Source of the DNA: Solenopsis invicta
Taxonomy: Eukaryota > Arthropoda > Insecta > Hymenoptera > Formicidae
Direction: 5' to 3'
Length of the DNA stretch: 64,000 nucleotides
Assembly (NCBI RefSeq): GCF_016802725.1
Contig: NC_052670.1
Location: 15,715,641 to 15,779,640 of the forward strand
Part shown: positions 11,396-20,041 of the stretch, piece by piece
Layout of the letters: each line of letters opens with the position of its first letter
Numbering within the stretch: position 1 is the stretch's first letter
Notes under the pieces: model-generated
What the model was told of the DNA's origin: nothing
Seen by the model: the letters and a program-made list of their open reading frames with translations, nothing else
Database searches by the model: none
Program-made: the position numbers and the translations under genes

Positions 11396-12442
11396 AGTAG
11401 GAAGATTATGACAGTTCTAATTCGGGAGCAATGAGGGGGGGGGGTGAGCGACGAGGGGGGAATGTAGGCGCGGGGGTACCTGCGGTACGTACCGCGGAGT
11501 GGGTGGTGACCCGCAGGGTCTGACGTGGGAGGTGGGGTTCAGCCGGCTGTACTGACCTGGCAGGAGGGGGTCAGCCCGCTGAACTGACCCGCGCGTGGGA
11601 GTCAGCCCGCGGTCCTACCCGGGGAATGATACAGGGAGTGGGTGGTGATCCTCAAGATGCAGTGGGTGGTGTCACTCACTGATCTAAAGGTGGGATTGAA
11701 AGGTGGGGGTAAGTCGCGCGGCAGAGCGGTATGTACCGCCGAAGATGATGTTGGGGAGAGAGAGGAATCCCATGGCTATGAACCAGCACATCTTTTTTAA
11801 AATACCGCGGCGGTTTTCCGCGGCGATTTCCGCGGCGTATTTTGCGGCGGTTCTCCGCGGCGTATTTTGCGACGCTCCTCCGCGACGATTTCCGCGGCGG
11901 TTCTCCGCGGCGGTTTTCTATGGCGGTTTTCCACGGAGATTTCGCGGCGGTTCTCCGCGGCGATTTCCGCGGGCCCGCCGCCGCCCGCGCGCAATTTTCG
12001 CGGGGCCCGCCGCCGCAGCCGCCGCCGCCGCCGCCCGCGCCAGCGCGCGAAATCGGCGGACAGAGAAAATAAATACGTTCGAGAGATATAGAATATTCTT
12101 TATTAGAATTATATTTGCCGATGCAGCTCTCAAGCATGGCCTTGCTGTGTATTTTGACGGCGGCTCATCACAAAGGTATCGAATTACATCGAAGACGAAG
12201 CGTACGCCTTGACTGAATGCTCGCTGTTCTATTGTAATATACACATGTGTTTACTATTATATTATTATATTATAAATGTTTTCTACCTAATATTTTATTC
12301 TTCCTGGATCCAATTGGAAGGCAGTATTCCACTACGTATAACTTTTCAAGTCTCGTAATTTTCTAGCCTTCCGTTCGAGAGATGTAGAATATTCTTTAAT
12401 CAAATTATATTTGCCGATGCAGCTCTCAGGCATGGTCTTGCC
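11396..12442. repeat. Polinton left terminal inverted repeat (~1.05 kb)
   Basis: This arm matches the reverse complement of 25981-27004 over its whole length with scattered differences (for example near the tip GGGAGCAATGAGG against GAGAGCAATGAGG). It includes a GC-rich outer part with CAGCCCGC/CAGCCGGC words, a GC-rich minisatellite (11805-11990), and two copies of a ~70-120-bp segment (CGAGAGATATAGAATATTC ... GATGCAGCTCTCA) near 12080 and 12372. The long ORFs on both strands here are by-products of the repeat. Confidence 0.9.
11805..11990. repeat. GC-rich minisatellite in the left TIR
   Basis: Short units of the type TTCCGCGGCGGTTC / TTCCGCGGCGATTTCC repeat about twelve times, followed by CCGCCG runs to about 12045. 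Because the unit lacks stops in several frames, it creates arginine/alanine/glycine-rich open frames on both strands that are not genes. The mirror copy is at 26420-26605. Confidence 0.85.
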
Positions 12443-12640
12443 GATGCCCGATTCTTCCCCTGTGGAATGTTATCGTTCGCGTGACGCAATCACTGTCAAG
12501 GCTATTCTATAAGAGACTAAACGCAACTTGTAAAATTAATATACGTTATAATATGGGAAAGGTTTATAACGAGATAAACTCTTTTTTATACGTTTCACAT
12601 TTTTTATTGAGTATGTAATACATCGTGTACAATCATTCTA
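12443..12640. other. Polinton internal non-coding stretch
   Basis: Between the left TIR and the first gene nothing recognisable is seen beyond AT-rich DNA with short ATATACGTTATAAT-type words. Confidence 0.4.
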
Positions 12641-13341
12641 TTAAGTAGTTAATGCGTCGTATATAATAGTATCAATAGCGTAGGCTATTAATTCACACTC
12701 AATTTGCGAACTCTTATCGTAAGATTTGCGCAATAATTCTGTCGCGTCTGGTTTGTTCATAGCAAAGTTTTGACGCAAAAACGTTACAAAATATTTAAAT
12801 TTCTTAGTCGCAATTGCAATGCTCTGATGCAGCGTATAATATACATGCTCCACACAGTGCTCTAGTTCAAACATGAAGAGCATGGTTGTAGGCTTGAGGT
12901 AAATACATGCATCGAGTAAAGATAACTTAACAATACTTTCATCACGCAATTTCACGAGTTGCACGGTAAGGTCATGAATCGGTAACGATGGTGCTTCGGT
13001 TGACTGGACGAATCGCTCGAAATCCGCACGTTTATCTAACAGAGCTCTCCACGTTCTGTGTGGTAGGACAATCCGGTTGCCGCGTGTATCGCCGAACGAT
13101 ATCTCCACGGAGCAGGAAACAGATCCCACGTTGATCGCTACATCAATCCATTTGTAGGAAGTTGATGTTAGCGCAAACCTTCTGCCCAGTATATGTGGCG
13201 TATATCGTATATTCGAAGACGCTCTGAAAAAAAGAAACGGATATGAGTGAAATAAATGAATAAAATGTAAAGTCTTTATATCGTATAACAAAAGAATACT
13301 TACTTTTCACGTGCCTCGGATGGAACGTAATAGTTTGCCAT
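12641..13341 (-). CDS. Unrecognised Polinton gene with one intron, 206 aa
   Basis: Two exons fit cleanly: exon 1 at 13304-13341 starts ATG with MANYYVPSEARE; a GTAAGT donor and a polypyrimidine-TTTCAG acceptor bound an 80-bp intron (13224-13303); exon 2 runs 13223-12641. The splice keeps frame and avoids the intron-encoded N-terminus seen in the unspliced frame. The protein is mixed alpha/beta by eye, with a central VEISFGDTRGNRIVLPHRTW stretch and a later cysteine-containing helical part. I do not recognise a family. It is the last gene of the minus-strand capsid block, next to the left TIR. No lesion seen. Confidence 0.6.
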
Positions 13342-13455
13342 TGTATGTATTTCAAGAGCGATGTCAAAAACTGTTCAAACGAGCGACTGATGCAATACTG
13401 ATCGCCAAATGGTGATGTTTGCAGTTATTAATGTTGTATTGGAAACGTATAGATG

Positions 13456-13760
13456 GAGAGGGGATAACTTCCCCCCACTCTCTTCAACAATTTCATCGGT
13501 AGCCTTGAACATGTCTCGACACGTTTATTCTTCTGCATTTTTGTATAGGAGAGGGGATAGTTTCCCCCACTCGTTCCAACAATTTCATCGGTAGCCTTGA
13601 ACATGTCTCGACACGTTTATTCTTCTGCATTTTTGTATAGGAGAGGGGATAGTTTCCCCCACTCCAACAATTTTATCGGTAGCCTTGAACATGTCTCGAC
13701 ACGTTTATTCTTCTGAATCTTTTGTATAGGAGAGGGGATAGTTTCCCCACTCTTTCCAAT
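13456..13760. repeat. Tandem repeat, ~89-93-bp unit, 3+ copies
   Basis: GAGAGGGGATA-GTTTCCCCCACT...ATTTCATCGGTAGCCTTGAAC, ATGTCTCGACACGTTTATTC, TTCTGCATTTTTGTATAG repeats with starts near 13456, 13549, 13641 and 13730. Copies are very similar to each other. An open frame reading through the array on the minus strand (13617-13799) lacks an ATG and is not called as a gene. Confidence 0.85.
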
Positions 13761-13945
13761 AATTACATCATCATCGTCGGTATCACGTTTTCGCGACAAC
13801 GTTGTACAAGAACAAAACGTTATACATAACGTGCATAGTGTACGTGAAACGCTAAATGAAACATGAAAAAACGTTGGAGAAACGTCGATGTAATAGAGAA
13901 AAACGTCGATGTAATGGAGGGGAAAGGAATAAAAAAAAACGTATA
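13761..13945. other. Polinton intergenic stretch
   Basis: No gene. Contains two copies of GAAAAACGTCGATGTAAT-like sequence (near 13880 and 13900) and several AACGTT words. Confidence 0.4.
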
Positions 13946-14501
13946 TTATATATGTTTATTCATGTAATTGTGTCCACCAATTGAAAAGTTGAATACATTT
14001 TGTAAAGCACAATGTCTATTCGTACGGTGTTGTCCACATTGAAAAGTATTAGCATCATCTAGATTATTTAAATTATCCACGTCTTCGTAATCCTCATCCA
14101 GGCTCTCGATGTATGCGTATTCTCGTCGACTGTCCACAAGTAATTCTCCCAGCCATTCTCGTTTCTCGTGCCCTTTGACGTACACAATCTCGTTGTTGTC
14201 ACAATTTTCAGTACTCAGTACTGCAGTTGTAATCACTTGTCTCGCTTTCTGGTACGAAACCACTCCGTCGGTGCCCCATCTTAGCCCATGATGACAGGCA
14301 GTGAGCACAGGATTTTTCGAATTTCATCAACCAATCCCATGGCTGGGGACTGTCAAAAATATAATGCGCGAGAACGTTTCCCCCTCTTAACGCCGCAAAT
14401 TCTTTTACGATGAAACCACTTAATCGTCCAAGGGGGAAACCTTGCAGATCCACGAACGTCGGCACGGACATGTCGCGGTCGAAACGAAGACTGTGGTTCA
14501 T
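13946..14501 (-). pseudogene. Conserved Polinton-associated protein of unknown function, frameshifted
   Basis: The ATG at 14501 opens MNHSLRFDRDMSVPTF, followed by VDLQGFPLG and GFIVKEFAAL, a pattern I have met in insect Polinton-associated proteins; the D-x-Q-G arrangement is reminiscent of the first motif of DEDD-type nucleases, but this is speculation. The reading frame shifts near 14295; the second part (to 13946) has HHGLRWGTDG, IVYVKGHEKREWL and a histidine/cysteine-rich tail. It follows the major capsid gene by 35 bp on the same strand. Function unknown. Confidence 0.55.
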
Positions 14502-14535
14502 GTCGATGTATCGTATAATATATATATGCGCAGAA

Positions 14536-15740
14536 TTAAGTGATTTTGCGCACAATGTTTGTCAACGGGTTATATTGAATCACGCGATCGTGTATTATGA
14601 GTGCATACGCGCCGGTGTTCTCTGGCACGTTATCTTTAGTTTCGAATTCTATTCGCACGTCAACGGTTGCGCTCTTAATCGATTCGACTTGCCGACTGCA
14701 ATCAATTATTACGGACCTCTGTTTAGAAAGTTGGTGATGGTGAGATTCGGCTCGAGATACTCGTATCCGAGGTAGTTTTTGCAGAAACGCGCGTACATCT
14801 CGTATAGAATAGCCCATTTGTTTTTGGCAAAATCAAGATCCATTTCGATGTAGGGATAAGATTCAGAATTCAGATAAAGTTTCACGTTGGTCAAATTGCA
14901 ATGGTCGAATCGGCTCGTGTCCTCAGACATGTTATTTTTTCGGCCGGTTGGCATAGCGAAAATGACGTATCGCGGCTTCTCGAGCTGAGTAGCGGTCTTG
15001 ATTGCCCACGAATGCTTGGTAGTGCATTGCAATAGTGGATACTCGTAAAGATCCCACGAGCGAAAAGCCATGCTGAGATATCATCCGCTCTCCAAAGTGC
15101 GCAGCATCGAAAGTTTATTTATATCACTCAAGAGCACATGCGGCATTCGCCACTGAATTTTAAACAACTTAAGAACGGGCTCCAACGCCGAATTACCCTT
15201 CAGACAATTGTTATCGTTGCGCGCTCGTATCAAGATCAACTCGTGACGAGCATTGATCACTATGCGTTTATAATCTTCGCAGAATCCCAACAGCACGTAG
15301 AGCGGGACACAGAAATTGAAATACCCGTCAGCGGTAGTCATCTGCGTTTCCCAGCCGGCATTTCGCAGAATCACGCTTTTGTCGGATGACAGCGTTACAT
15401 AGTTTTTCAGCGTGCTGGTTATGCCCACGTTTCTATTACGATCAATTTCGACGCCGTTCAACTCGTATCTTATCTCGTCGAACATAAACGCAACACAATT
15501 ATTTCCCAATACCACGTCGCCGCTGGCCCCTTCAGGTCTATTCTGTTTCGTATTTCTCCCCTCGACGTATAGGAAACACTCGTACGGCAATGTATACAAA
15601 TCTTGTTGCTGTATGGGTATTCTTATCTCATCGCTGTGTCCGTACGTTGTGTTTGCATACGGCGAATAAGCGTGGGTTTCAATCTTGACGATTCGATCGT
15701 CAAAGATCGGCTCGTCTCTGACGTTTAGAATATCAGTCAT
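14536..15740 (-). pseudogene. Polinton major capsid protein (double jelly roll), broken
   Basis: Expected to form the trimeric capsomer of a Polinton virion. The first 219 codons from ATG 15740 (MTDILNVRDEPIFDD...) include IRIPIQQQDLYTLPYECFLY and FMFDEIRYELNGVEIDR, blocks I associate with the insect Polinton major capsid protein. An in-frame TGA at 15081-15083 is followed in the same frame by more conserved sequence (to ~14715), then a frameshift to a C-terminal part ending VIQYNPLTNIVRKI at 14536. Total span ~400 codons. ATG lies 2 bp after the stop of the 51-aa ORF. One nonsense and one frameshift make it a pseudogene. Confidence 0.75.
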
Positions 15741-15742
15741 TT

Positions 15743-15898
15743 TTAAGATTTTCGTACCGCGAATCCCAGTGATTGTAAAAATTTAACGTTTGATGCGCTG
15801 AGCTTTTTCTTCTCAGCTAATCTATTATTGACCGATAAAGTCGATTGCCCGGTAAATGATGCTCTCTGCGCTCGCTCGGCTCCGTTTATTACCAGCAT
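15743..15898 (-). CDS. 51-aa small ORF between the two capsid genes
   Basis: ATG at 15898 shares its A with the TGA of the upstream penton gene (TGATG), and its TAA is followed by only AA before the ATG of the major capsid gene. The product starts MLVINGAERAQR and ends SASNVKFLQSLGFAVRKS: basic, no membrane segment, with a likely C-terminal helix. It is unbroken although its neighbour downstream is broken. I do not recognise a named family; its fixed position in the capsid block suggests a virion or assembly role. Confidence 0.6.
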   Translation of the reverse strand: MLVINGAERAQRASFTGQSTLSVNNRLAEKKKLSASNVKFLQSLGFAVRKS

Positions 15899-16674
15899 CA
15901 CACACGCCTTCGAACGTGCAGCCTAACTGTGATTTCCTCCCCGCGAAAGTCCAGTAATCGTCCGTTTTGATCGACAACGCGTACGGTGATGTCACTAACG
16001 CTCCGTATGAGCACTGGCAAGTAAATGACTTGAGAAGGTCTTTCACTAACTTTATATCCCGGCGCGACGCTCGGTGAAAATTCGTGGATCGTGTGCACTC
16101 GCGCATCATTGCTGTAAGCTCCTGTGGTCAAGTTGCATTCTATGCGTATAATGTTCACATTCATGATGTTTATCGACACGTCCGATTCGTGCCATCTTCG
16201 CGGTCGCAGTATACGCATCGATGAGAATCCCAGCAGCGATCCAATGTTATTTGGTTTGCTAAAGTTTATTCTGTAGGCACATTTAATCTCGCACCGCATC
16301 GTGTTATGGTTTGCGCGAATCACTATCGGGAACGCTGCTTCCTCGTCCACGTCGTCGTTGTTGCCGCGGACATTGGCATCGGCAATCGTGCCATCCGCAT
16401 TGGGTGCATCGCGTCGTGGACGTCTCTGCGAAATTGCACGTTTCAAATATTCGTTTATGGCCGGTATTTCATACGATCCTTCGGGTATCGTTAGTTCCGT
16501 GTCGTCCTTGCCGAAATAGAACTTATTGTTGGAGGCGCTCACGTTGGGTATCGTGTGATAAGTCTCGAAGAGCGTCAGACCAAGCTCATAGTCTCCATCG
16601 GTCAAATCTATTGGCGGTGAATAATTTGCAGCGAGAACGCTGCTTGTTCCGCTGATCGTTAGTGTCAACGACAT
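15898..16674 (-). CDS. Polinton minor capsid (penton-like) protein, intact, 258 aa
   Basis: Predicted single-jelly-roll pentameric vertex protein. ATG 16674 begins MSLTLTISGTSSVLAANYSP; the body has YELGLTLFETYHTIPNVSA, NNKFYFGKDD, and near the C-terminus VHTIHEFSPSVAPGYKVSE and VVDQNGRLLDFRGEEITVRL, which I recognise as the penton/minor capsid signature of insect Polintons. Length suits the family. A low-complexity insert (RRPRRDA...NVRGNNDDVDEEA) lies at residues ~85-110. No lesions. First gene of a tight three-gene run (penton, 51-aa ORF, major capsid). Confidence 0.85.
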   Translation of the reverse strand: MSLTLTISGTSSVLAANYSPPIDLTDGDYELGLTLFETYHTIPNVSASNNKFYFGKDDTELTIPEGSYEIPAINEYLKRAISQRRPRRDAPNADGTIADANVRGNNDDVDEEAAFPIVIRANHNTMRCEIKCAYRINFSKPNNIGSLLGFSSMRILRPRRWHESDVSINIMNVNIIRIECNLTTGAYSNDARVHTIHEFSPSVAPGYKVSERPSQVIYLPVLIRSVSDITVRVVDQNGRLLDFRGEEITVRLHVRRRV

Positions 16675-16697
16675 GACGGAGAAAGCGCTCGACTTAC

Positions 16698-16738
16698 ACT
16701 GAGAGTCTGCGGCACCACGTCGATCTTTTTAAAATTTT
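16698..16738 (-). promoter_or_regulatory. Candidate core promoter of the capsid gene run
   Basis: Reading the minus strand, a TATA-like TTTTAAAAA (about 16727-16736) is followed ~30 bp later by TCAGT (16702-16698), the arthropod initiator consensus, and 24 bp further by the penton ATG at 16674. Spacing is right for RNA polymerase II. It overlaps the end of the protease gene. Confidence 0.4.
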
Positions 16739-17100
16739 ACTCTTTGAAGAAAACGCAAGCACATTTGTCCGCAGAAACTTTGATCGTACGTCTGATAGGA
16801 CGTTTGATTGTACTCAATCGTAACATTGACACAACTTCCGAAATATCGGAACCAGTTCTCGAGGCGGTCGAAGATTACCAAAACTATCAAAATAAATTAC
16901 GCGGTTGCTCCTTTTTACGTATGCGACCCAATGAGTCCCAGGGCCCGCGATATCGTCTAGATTAACGATGGCGCTCTCGTTTAAACGCACGCCATTCGAC
17001 GGTAAAGCATCGAGCATGAAAACACCTCTAAAATATACGGTATGCGCATACGTCTCGCCAGTTGTTTCAACTGCACGTCAGTGGTCACGCCTGTGGGCAT
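16729..17100 (-). pseudogene. Adenovirus-like cysteine protease (Polinton PRO), frameshifted
   Basis: Expected to mature virion proteins. ATG 17100 gives MPTGVTTDVQLKQLARRMRI, then the frame shifts near 17030; the middle segment has PGTHWVAYVKR (catalytic His of the HW pair) and IYFDSFGNLRPP (acidic residue); a second shift near 16860 leads to QSFCGQMCLRF with the catalytic Cys, ending at 16729. Motif order His, Asp, Cys is that of the adenain/Ulp1 fold used by Polintons. Two frameshifts make it non-functional. It sits between the PLA2-like and penton genes on the same strand. Confidence 0.8.
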
Positions 17101-17102
17101 TC

Positions 17103-17777
17103 TTATTGTCTTTTTGGCGTTTTTTTTTTCTTCTTTGCTGATAAACCTCGTCCACCTTTATATGGTCCAAGATATAATCCTCGTCCGTCTTTATATGGAG
17201 CTAAATGTAGACCGCGACCCTGTTCCATCGCGCGATTGTGGCGTTGCAGCTCCTCGAGCTGGCGTCGCATGGCTTTGTTGGCGTTTATCGCTTTCGCTAC
17301 ACCGGCTGCTCCTCCGACTAATGATCCAATCGCGCCCAAGATTGGTAGAATTGGCAACATACCACCTCGCTTCGCCGACGGAAATATTCGTTTTTTCTTT
17401 GTCGTTGTTTTCCTCTTTTTCGCCTTCATACCCATGTCGATCTTGGTCTTGGCCTTCATCGCTGTCCAAACGGCTGCAGCGGCAGCTTTTTCGCCGATAG
17501 TCGAATCTCTTGCGATGACGCGTCCCAGCGCTTTATCGGCGAGCACCTTATCCGCCGCGTGTCTATCGACGAGTTCGTTGCTAAGAGAGTATGCAATATC
17601 GTGTTCGCGACACGCTGCGTCCAATGGATTTACGCCTCTGTCGCCTCTAGCTAATCCTTTCTTCAACCGAGTGCCCGGATCGCAAAACTGATAGCCGGGA
17701 ATATGTAATTCGAAAGGAAGCCCGTTTATCGCTCGATTCAGCAGACCTCCGACGCAGCCTTTGCTCGACGCTGACAT
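17103..17777 (-). CDS. PLA2-like / core-type virion protein, 224 aa
   Basis: Residues ~25-65 form a viral phospholipase A2-like domain: LHIPGYQFCDPGTRLK (calcium-loop equivalent) and NPLDAACREHDIAYS with the catalytic His-Asp pair. Then comes a lysine-rich stretch, a hydrophobic/amphipathic segment PILPILGAIGSLVGGAAG, a helical part, and a tail of repeated GRGL motifs with basic end. Such domains in parvoviruses act in endosome escape; here the role is inferred. GG pairs (KRGGM, YKGGRGL) could be sites for the element's adenain-like protease. The loop has CDPG where CGPG is usual, which may weaken calcium binding. ORF intact; its start overlaps the preceding 95-aa ORF by 40 bp. Confidence 0.75.
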   Translation of the reverse strand: MSASSKGCVGGLLNRAINGLPFELHIPGYQFCDPGTRLKKGLARGDRGVNPLDAACREHDIAYSLSNELVDRHAADKVLADKALGRVIARDSTIGEKAAAAAVWTAMKAKTKIDMGMKAKKRKTTTKKKRIFPSAKRGGMLPILPILGAIGSLVGGAAGVAKAINANKAMRRQLEELQRHNRAMEQGRGLHLAPYKDGRGLYLGPYKGGRGLSAKKKKKTPKRQ

Positions 17778-18025
17778 TCCTCGCAGTCCTTAATTCTCGG
17801 CGCGGGACCGTCAATGTGCGTCCGCTGCCACGGCTGATTGTGATGCTCGTTGCAGCGACGATACGTTCCAACCTCAGGGTCCGTCTGTATATGTTTCGGA
17901 AGTCTTGGCCAAAGATGATCGATGTAGTTGCCGCACACGCGTAAAAGTACAATCTTCGGTATATACTCCAACTGCTCAGTGCTTAGATCAAGAACATGGC
18001 AGGGAGATGACAACGCGAGAAACAT
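17738..18025 (-). CDS. 95-aa ORF of unknown function, divergent from ATPase
   Basis: ATG 18025 starts MFLALSSPCHVLDLSTEQLE, continuing with KIVLLRVCGNYIDHLWPRLP and a His/Cys-rich part (RRCNEHHNQPW...CEECQ). Cysteines and histidines could bind zinc. The 3' end overlaps the PLA2-like gene by 40 bp in another frame. It lies head-to-head with the packaging ATPase across an 79-bp gap containing one shared TATATATA. No lesion; family not recognised. Confidence 0.5.
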   Translation of the reverse strand: MFLALSSPCHVLDLSTEQLEYIPKIVLLRVCGNYIDHLWPRLPKHIQTDPEVGTYRRCNEHHNQPWQRTHIDGPAPRIKDCEECQRRAKAASEVC

Positions 18026-18061
18026 TTTTTCGCTAATGAGCGCTTCAAGGTTTCGCGCGTC

Positions 18062-18069
18062 TATATATA
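18062..18069. promoter_or_regulatory. Shared palindromic TATA box of a divergent promoter
   Basis: TATATATA lies exactly midway between two divergent start codons: 36 bp separate it from the ATG at 18025 (minus) and 35 bp from the ATG at 18105 (plus). Being its own complement, it can serve both directions. Implied leaders are only a few bases long. Confidence 0.5.
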
Positions 18070-18104
18070 GGTGCTCGAGGTATCACGCGAGTTTAGTGTT
18101 AAAC

Positions 18105-18812
18105 ATGAAATTCGTGCGGCAGTCGCGTACGATACGCGTCACAAACTGCGACGAGAAATTGCGAATAATGGGGGAGAGCGCGCAGTTGCGGAAACATGGT
18201 GAAATGCTGCCGAGTACCATCCGCGCCATAATTGCGGGCCCATCTTCGTGCGGCAAGACTAACGTTCTTATAAGTCTGCTCGAGAGTCCGCACGGTGTAC
18301 GTTTCGAGAATGTTTACGTATATTCAAAGTCGCTACAGCAGCCAAAATATCGATATCTCGAAAATCTGTTGACATCGATCGACGAAATTGGATACTTTAC
18401 ATTCTCAAATAACAGCGATGTCGTTCCGCCAATCGAGGCTCGTCCGAATTCGATCTTCGTCTTCGACAACGTTGCGTGCGATAAGCAAGATGCGATCAGA
18501 GAATACTTTTCGATGGGTTGCCACTCTTCAGTCGACTGCTTTTATCTTTGTCAAACGTACGCGAGGATACCGAAACATCTGATTCGCGATAATGCCAATC
18601 TCCTAATCCTGTTTAAACAGGATGGTACCAACTTGAGACCCGTTTACAATGACCACGTGAACACCGACATGTCGTATGACGAATTTTGCGCATTGTGCCG
18701 TGATTGTTGGCAGCGCGAATACGGATTTCTAGTGATAGACAAGGATAGCTCTCTCACTAATGGGCGATACAGAAGAGGATTTAACGAGTTTGCGGTACCG
18801 CGAAACGATTAG
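18105..18812 (+). CDS. Packaging ATPase (FtsK/HerA, A32-like), intact, 235 aa
   Basis: Predicted to pump Polinton DNA into capsids. I choose ATG 18105 (MKFVRQSRTIRV) rather than upstream open sequence because it follows the TATA box at 18062 and fits family length. Walker A is IIAGPSSCGKTNVL (residues ~45-58), Walker B is SIFVFDNVAC (~115-124), followed by the helix with DCFYLCQTYARIPKHLIRDN that carries the sensor-type Gln/Arg positions. No frameshifts or stops. It heads the plus-strand block and is followed 30 bp later by the conserved DUF protein. Confidence 0.9.
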   Translation: MKFVRQSRTIRVTNCDEKLRIMGESAQLRKHGEMLPSTIRAIIAGPSSCGKTNVLISLLESPHGVRFENVYVYSKSLQQPKYRYLENLLTSIDEIGYFTFSNNSDVVPPIEARPNSIFVFDNVACDKQDAIREYFSMGCHSSVDCFYLCQTYARIPKHLIRDNANLLILFKQDGTNLRPVYNDHVNTDMSYDEFCALCRDCWQREYGFLVIDKDSSLTNGRYRRGFNEFAVPRND

Positions 18813-18842
18813 TTGTTCTCGATACCTTGGACAGAGACGTTC

Positions 18843-19960
18843 ATCATGGCTAATATACGTAATAATATAATCGCGAGAAACTCGCGAAAGAAATTGAAAA
18901 GACGAGCCAGGCTATCCGCAAGAAGCATCGCGCACTAAAAACCGGTAAAATCGAGGAGGATATCGCGATGGAGAGACGTTTCAAGCCTCTCGTCGAACCT
19001 CTGAAACAGATTGTCGAGGAATCCCAGCCGGTTAAGAGAGAGGTTAAGGATATCAAGGAGGAAAAGTCGAAACATACTAAGAAAAAACACAGGGATAGCG
19101 ACGACGACGACGATGATGGAGCATCTCACAAATATTCAAAATTACCATCGGGAGAAAGGAAACGTTCTAACGTCGCGTTGGATTCACCTGTGCTTCATTC
19201 TACAATGATAGAATCGCCAGGACCGTCGACGAAAACACCTACGATTGGAGCGGCAAAATCAACGAATAAGGTTCTCGAGGACGTTTTCGAAACCACAGAC
19301 GATTCATTCGGAACAACTATTCACCATCAGATGCAAACGTTGGAAGGTCGAAAAACGTTGTCGCAACATTTGGGTCCGCTCGGTCAAAAGTACATCGGCG
19401 AGTTCCTCAGCGGTGGTGGATCGGAGAAAAGTATAGACACCATATATGGCGTTCGTCTCGACAGGGACGAAATGATGCTTGGTAATAAAAAGTTTGACGT
19501 GGACATCAATGATAACATTATTATCGATGGCGTGCGATACGTTGGCACATCCGGTCTTTATGAATTGATTTTTAAGAGATTGCCCGATGATGTTCTCTAT
19601 AAGGAGGACGATTTGCAAAAGTACAAGAGCATATTGTTGGCTACAAACGTACATAGAAAAAATTTCACCGCGCAGAGTCGACTGCGGGGCAACAGAGGAT
19701 ACAAGTATAAATACGTGATTGCGCCATTGATGTCAATTGAATCTACACCAAAGAGAAAGAATAAATCTGGAAAGGGAATACCTCGCGCTATGATACTAAA
19801 CGATAATAAGATCGATTACGTGCACTGGGACGATCCCAACGAGCTAGTGGATCGATTGCGATTACTCGAAGCTTCATATAGAGCGGGTAACGAAGCTCAT
19901 GGCAACGAGATGCTGTCCATTATCGAGAAACTTCGTGAGACCGGCATTATTATAAATTAA
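18843..19960 (+). pseudogene. Conserved Polinton protein (DUF8207-like), one frameshift near the start
   Basis: An ATG at 18843 (MANIRNNI) leads after ~9 codons into the wrong frame; the matching downstream frame becomes open by ~18870 (KLAKEIEKTSQAIRKKHR) and runs to 19960. The body has a charged coiled region with a KKKHRDSDDDDDD tract (possible nuclear signal), then YGVRLDRDEMMLGNKKFDVD, DNIIIDGVRYVGTSGLYELI and YKEDDLQKYKSILLATNVHR, which I recall as the hallmark of a family catalogued as DUF8207 in insects. Molecular role unknown. A shorter product from ATG 18968 (330 aa) would still be possible. Follows the ATPase closely. Confidence 0.65.
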
Positions 19961-20041
19961 ATCGTGTACCCGCGAAAGGAGTCAGACGAGAGACTGAGTC
20001 TGTTTGAGAAGGACGTGTGAGCATTGTGGTAAAAAAAAAAA

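Noticed and set aside
11676..12244. Arg/Ala/Gly-rich open frames on both strands in the TIR
   Set aside because: Produced by the GC-rich minisatellite; mirrored in the other TIR, with no conserved protein.
13617..13799. Possible 60-aa gene in the Polinton tandem repeat
   Set aside because: No ATG, and it reads through repeat units.
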